This document shows, piece after piece, positions 13,934 through 14,300 of a stretch of DNA of 14,300 nt. Each line of letters opens with the position of its first letter. Positions within the stretch are counted from its first letter, which is position 1. The notes beneath the pieces were generated by a model. That model was given only the letters and a program-made list of their open reading frames with translations, was not told the origin of the DNA and did not search any database. The position numbers were made by a program, and so were the translations under genes. Source of the DNA: JBJXFK01 sp046155505 (GTDB lineage Bacteria; Planctomycetota; Phycisphaerae; UBA1845; Fen-1342); assembly GCA_046155505.1 (NCBI GenBank), contig JBJXFK010000127.1, positions 1 through 14,300 on the forward strand, written 5' to 3'.

Positions 13934-14015
13934 GTGGCATGCCTATGCGGTACTCCGCGTAGGCATGTGCCGTCGCGCGTTCATGCTCAGGCTGAGTACA
14001 GCCAGAGCATGCCAC
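13934..14015. repeat. REPIN-like pair of inverted hairpins bounded by GTGG and CCAC
   Basis: GTGG (13934-13937) precedes hairpin 13938-13967, a reverse-strand copy of the 30-nt REP-like element. After a 14-nt spacer comes hairpin 13982-14011 in forward orientation, then CCAC (14012-14015). The forward hairpin has arms CATGCTCAGGCTG and CAGCCAGAGCATG with loop AGTA and the same central A·A mismatch. The reverse copy, read on its own strand, has arms CATGCCTACGCGG and CCGCATAGGCATG, also with loop AGTA. Arm substitutions are paired, so the folded shape is preserved. It lies 42 nt beyond the M20 peptidase stop and about 100 nt before the aldehyde dehydrogenase start, where it may also stabilise or end transcripts. 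Confidence 0.85.
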
Positions 14016-14057
14016 CCGACGCAACCCCTCCCGCACGGTCGGACCTCGGGTACTCGA

Positions 14058-14300
14058 TCACTTGGACAAATGCCCGAACAGCCGCGCAATCACCTCCGCC
14101 CCCAGATCAAGGTCCGGAATCCGCGCCTTCTCGTTCGGCCCATGCGCGTTGCAATACGGACTCGCAAAGCCCAGCATGATGCTGTCCGCACCCAGCACGC
14201 GCTTGAACATCGGCAGAATCGGCAGCGTCCCGCCCTCGCGCGACATGATCACGTCGCGGTTGTACGTCTCGCGCAGCGACTTCTCCGCCGCCTTCAAATA
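14058..14300 (-). CDS. M20-family peptidase, C-terminal fragment (runs off window)
   Basis: The last 81 codons or so of a gene that continues past the right edge; the frame is open at 14300 (codon TAT, preceded by no start). M20 peptidases are two-zinc aminoacylases/dipeptidases. The fragment shows SREGGTLPILPMF, where the dimerisation domain rejoins the catalytic domain, and YCNAHGPNEKARIPDL, whose HxPNE-type segment supplies the last zinc-binding His of the family, followed by a final helix AEVIARLFGHL. This pattern is typical of the CNDP-like dipeptidase branch. It is transcribed toward the aldehyde dehydrogenase gene, with the REPIN-like element between them. Confidence 0.85.
   Translation of the reverse strand, partial: YLKAAEKSLRETYNRDVIMSREGGTLPILPMFKRVLGADSIMLGFASPYCNAHGPNEKARIPDLDLGAEVIARLFGHLSK

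Overview
The window looks like a chromosomal segment of a Planctomycetota bacterium, probably of Phycisphaerae type. The reasons are its high GC content, two secreted proteins ending in dockerin-like GDxNxDG...DLAxLLxxFGxC tails, a prepilin-type N-terminal/H-Xn-DG pseudopilin, and gaps filled with many families of palindromic dispersed repeats. Taxonomy is inferred from gene style; there is no rRNA gene here.

Layout. Positions 1-678 hold a composite tandem repeat of about 237 bp per unit, built from two palindromic modules and holding no credible gene. A strong intrinsic terminator with nine T follows (731-774). After a gene-poor gap comes a lone phage-type terminase large subunit (1089-2561, +). 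A 135-bp inverted-repeat element (2570-2704) fills the gap to the convergent gene. Every remaining gene is on the minus strand: a secreted CBM20-like/esterase/dockerin-like protein (2707-4341, GTG start); a two-gene operon of a pseudopilin (4885-5940) and a membrane-anchored four-CxxC protein (4487-4879) closed by an intrinsic terminator; a secreted BNR/sialidase-like protein with the same dockerin-like tail (6260-7915); a YhhQ-type queuosine-precursor transporter (8068-8835); an SDR oxidoreductase (9016-9711, TTG start); an enolase-superfamily enzyme (9850-11061); an iron-containing alcohol dehydrogenase translationally coupled by an ATGA overlap to an aldehyde dehydrogenase (11268-13834); and the C-terminus of an M20-family peptidase running off the right edge.

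How the genes fit together. The two dockerin-tailed proteins, the pseudopilin and the Cys-rich anchored protein point to an envelope or secretion theme on the left. The ALDH/Fe-ADH pair, the enolase-family enzyme and the SDR on the right suggest small-molecule carbonyl/acid metabolism, but no defined pathway can be named.

The most unusual signal is the repeat content. A 30-nt hairpin (13-nt arms, one internal mismatch, loop AGTA or AGTG) occurs three times in the left array and as an inverted pair at 13934-14015. Arm sequences differ between copies but change in compensating pairs. The outer ends of the inverted pair are GTGG...CCAC. This matches the architecture of a REPIN (two REP hairpins back to back), so I infer a REP/REPIN family mobilised by a RAYT-type Y1 transposase encoded elsewhere in the genome. 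At least three other inverted-repeat families occupy other gaps.
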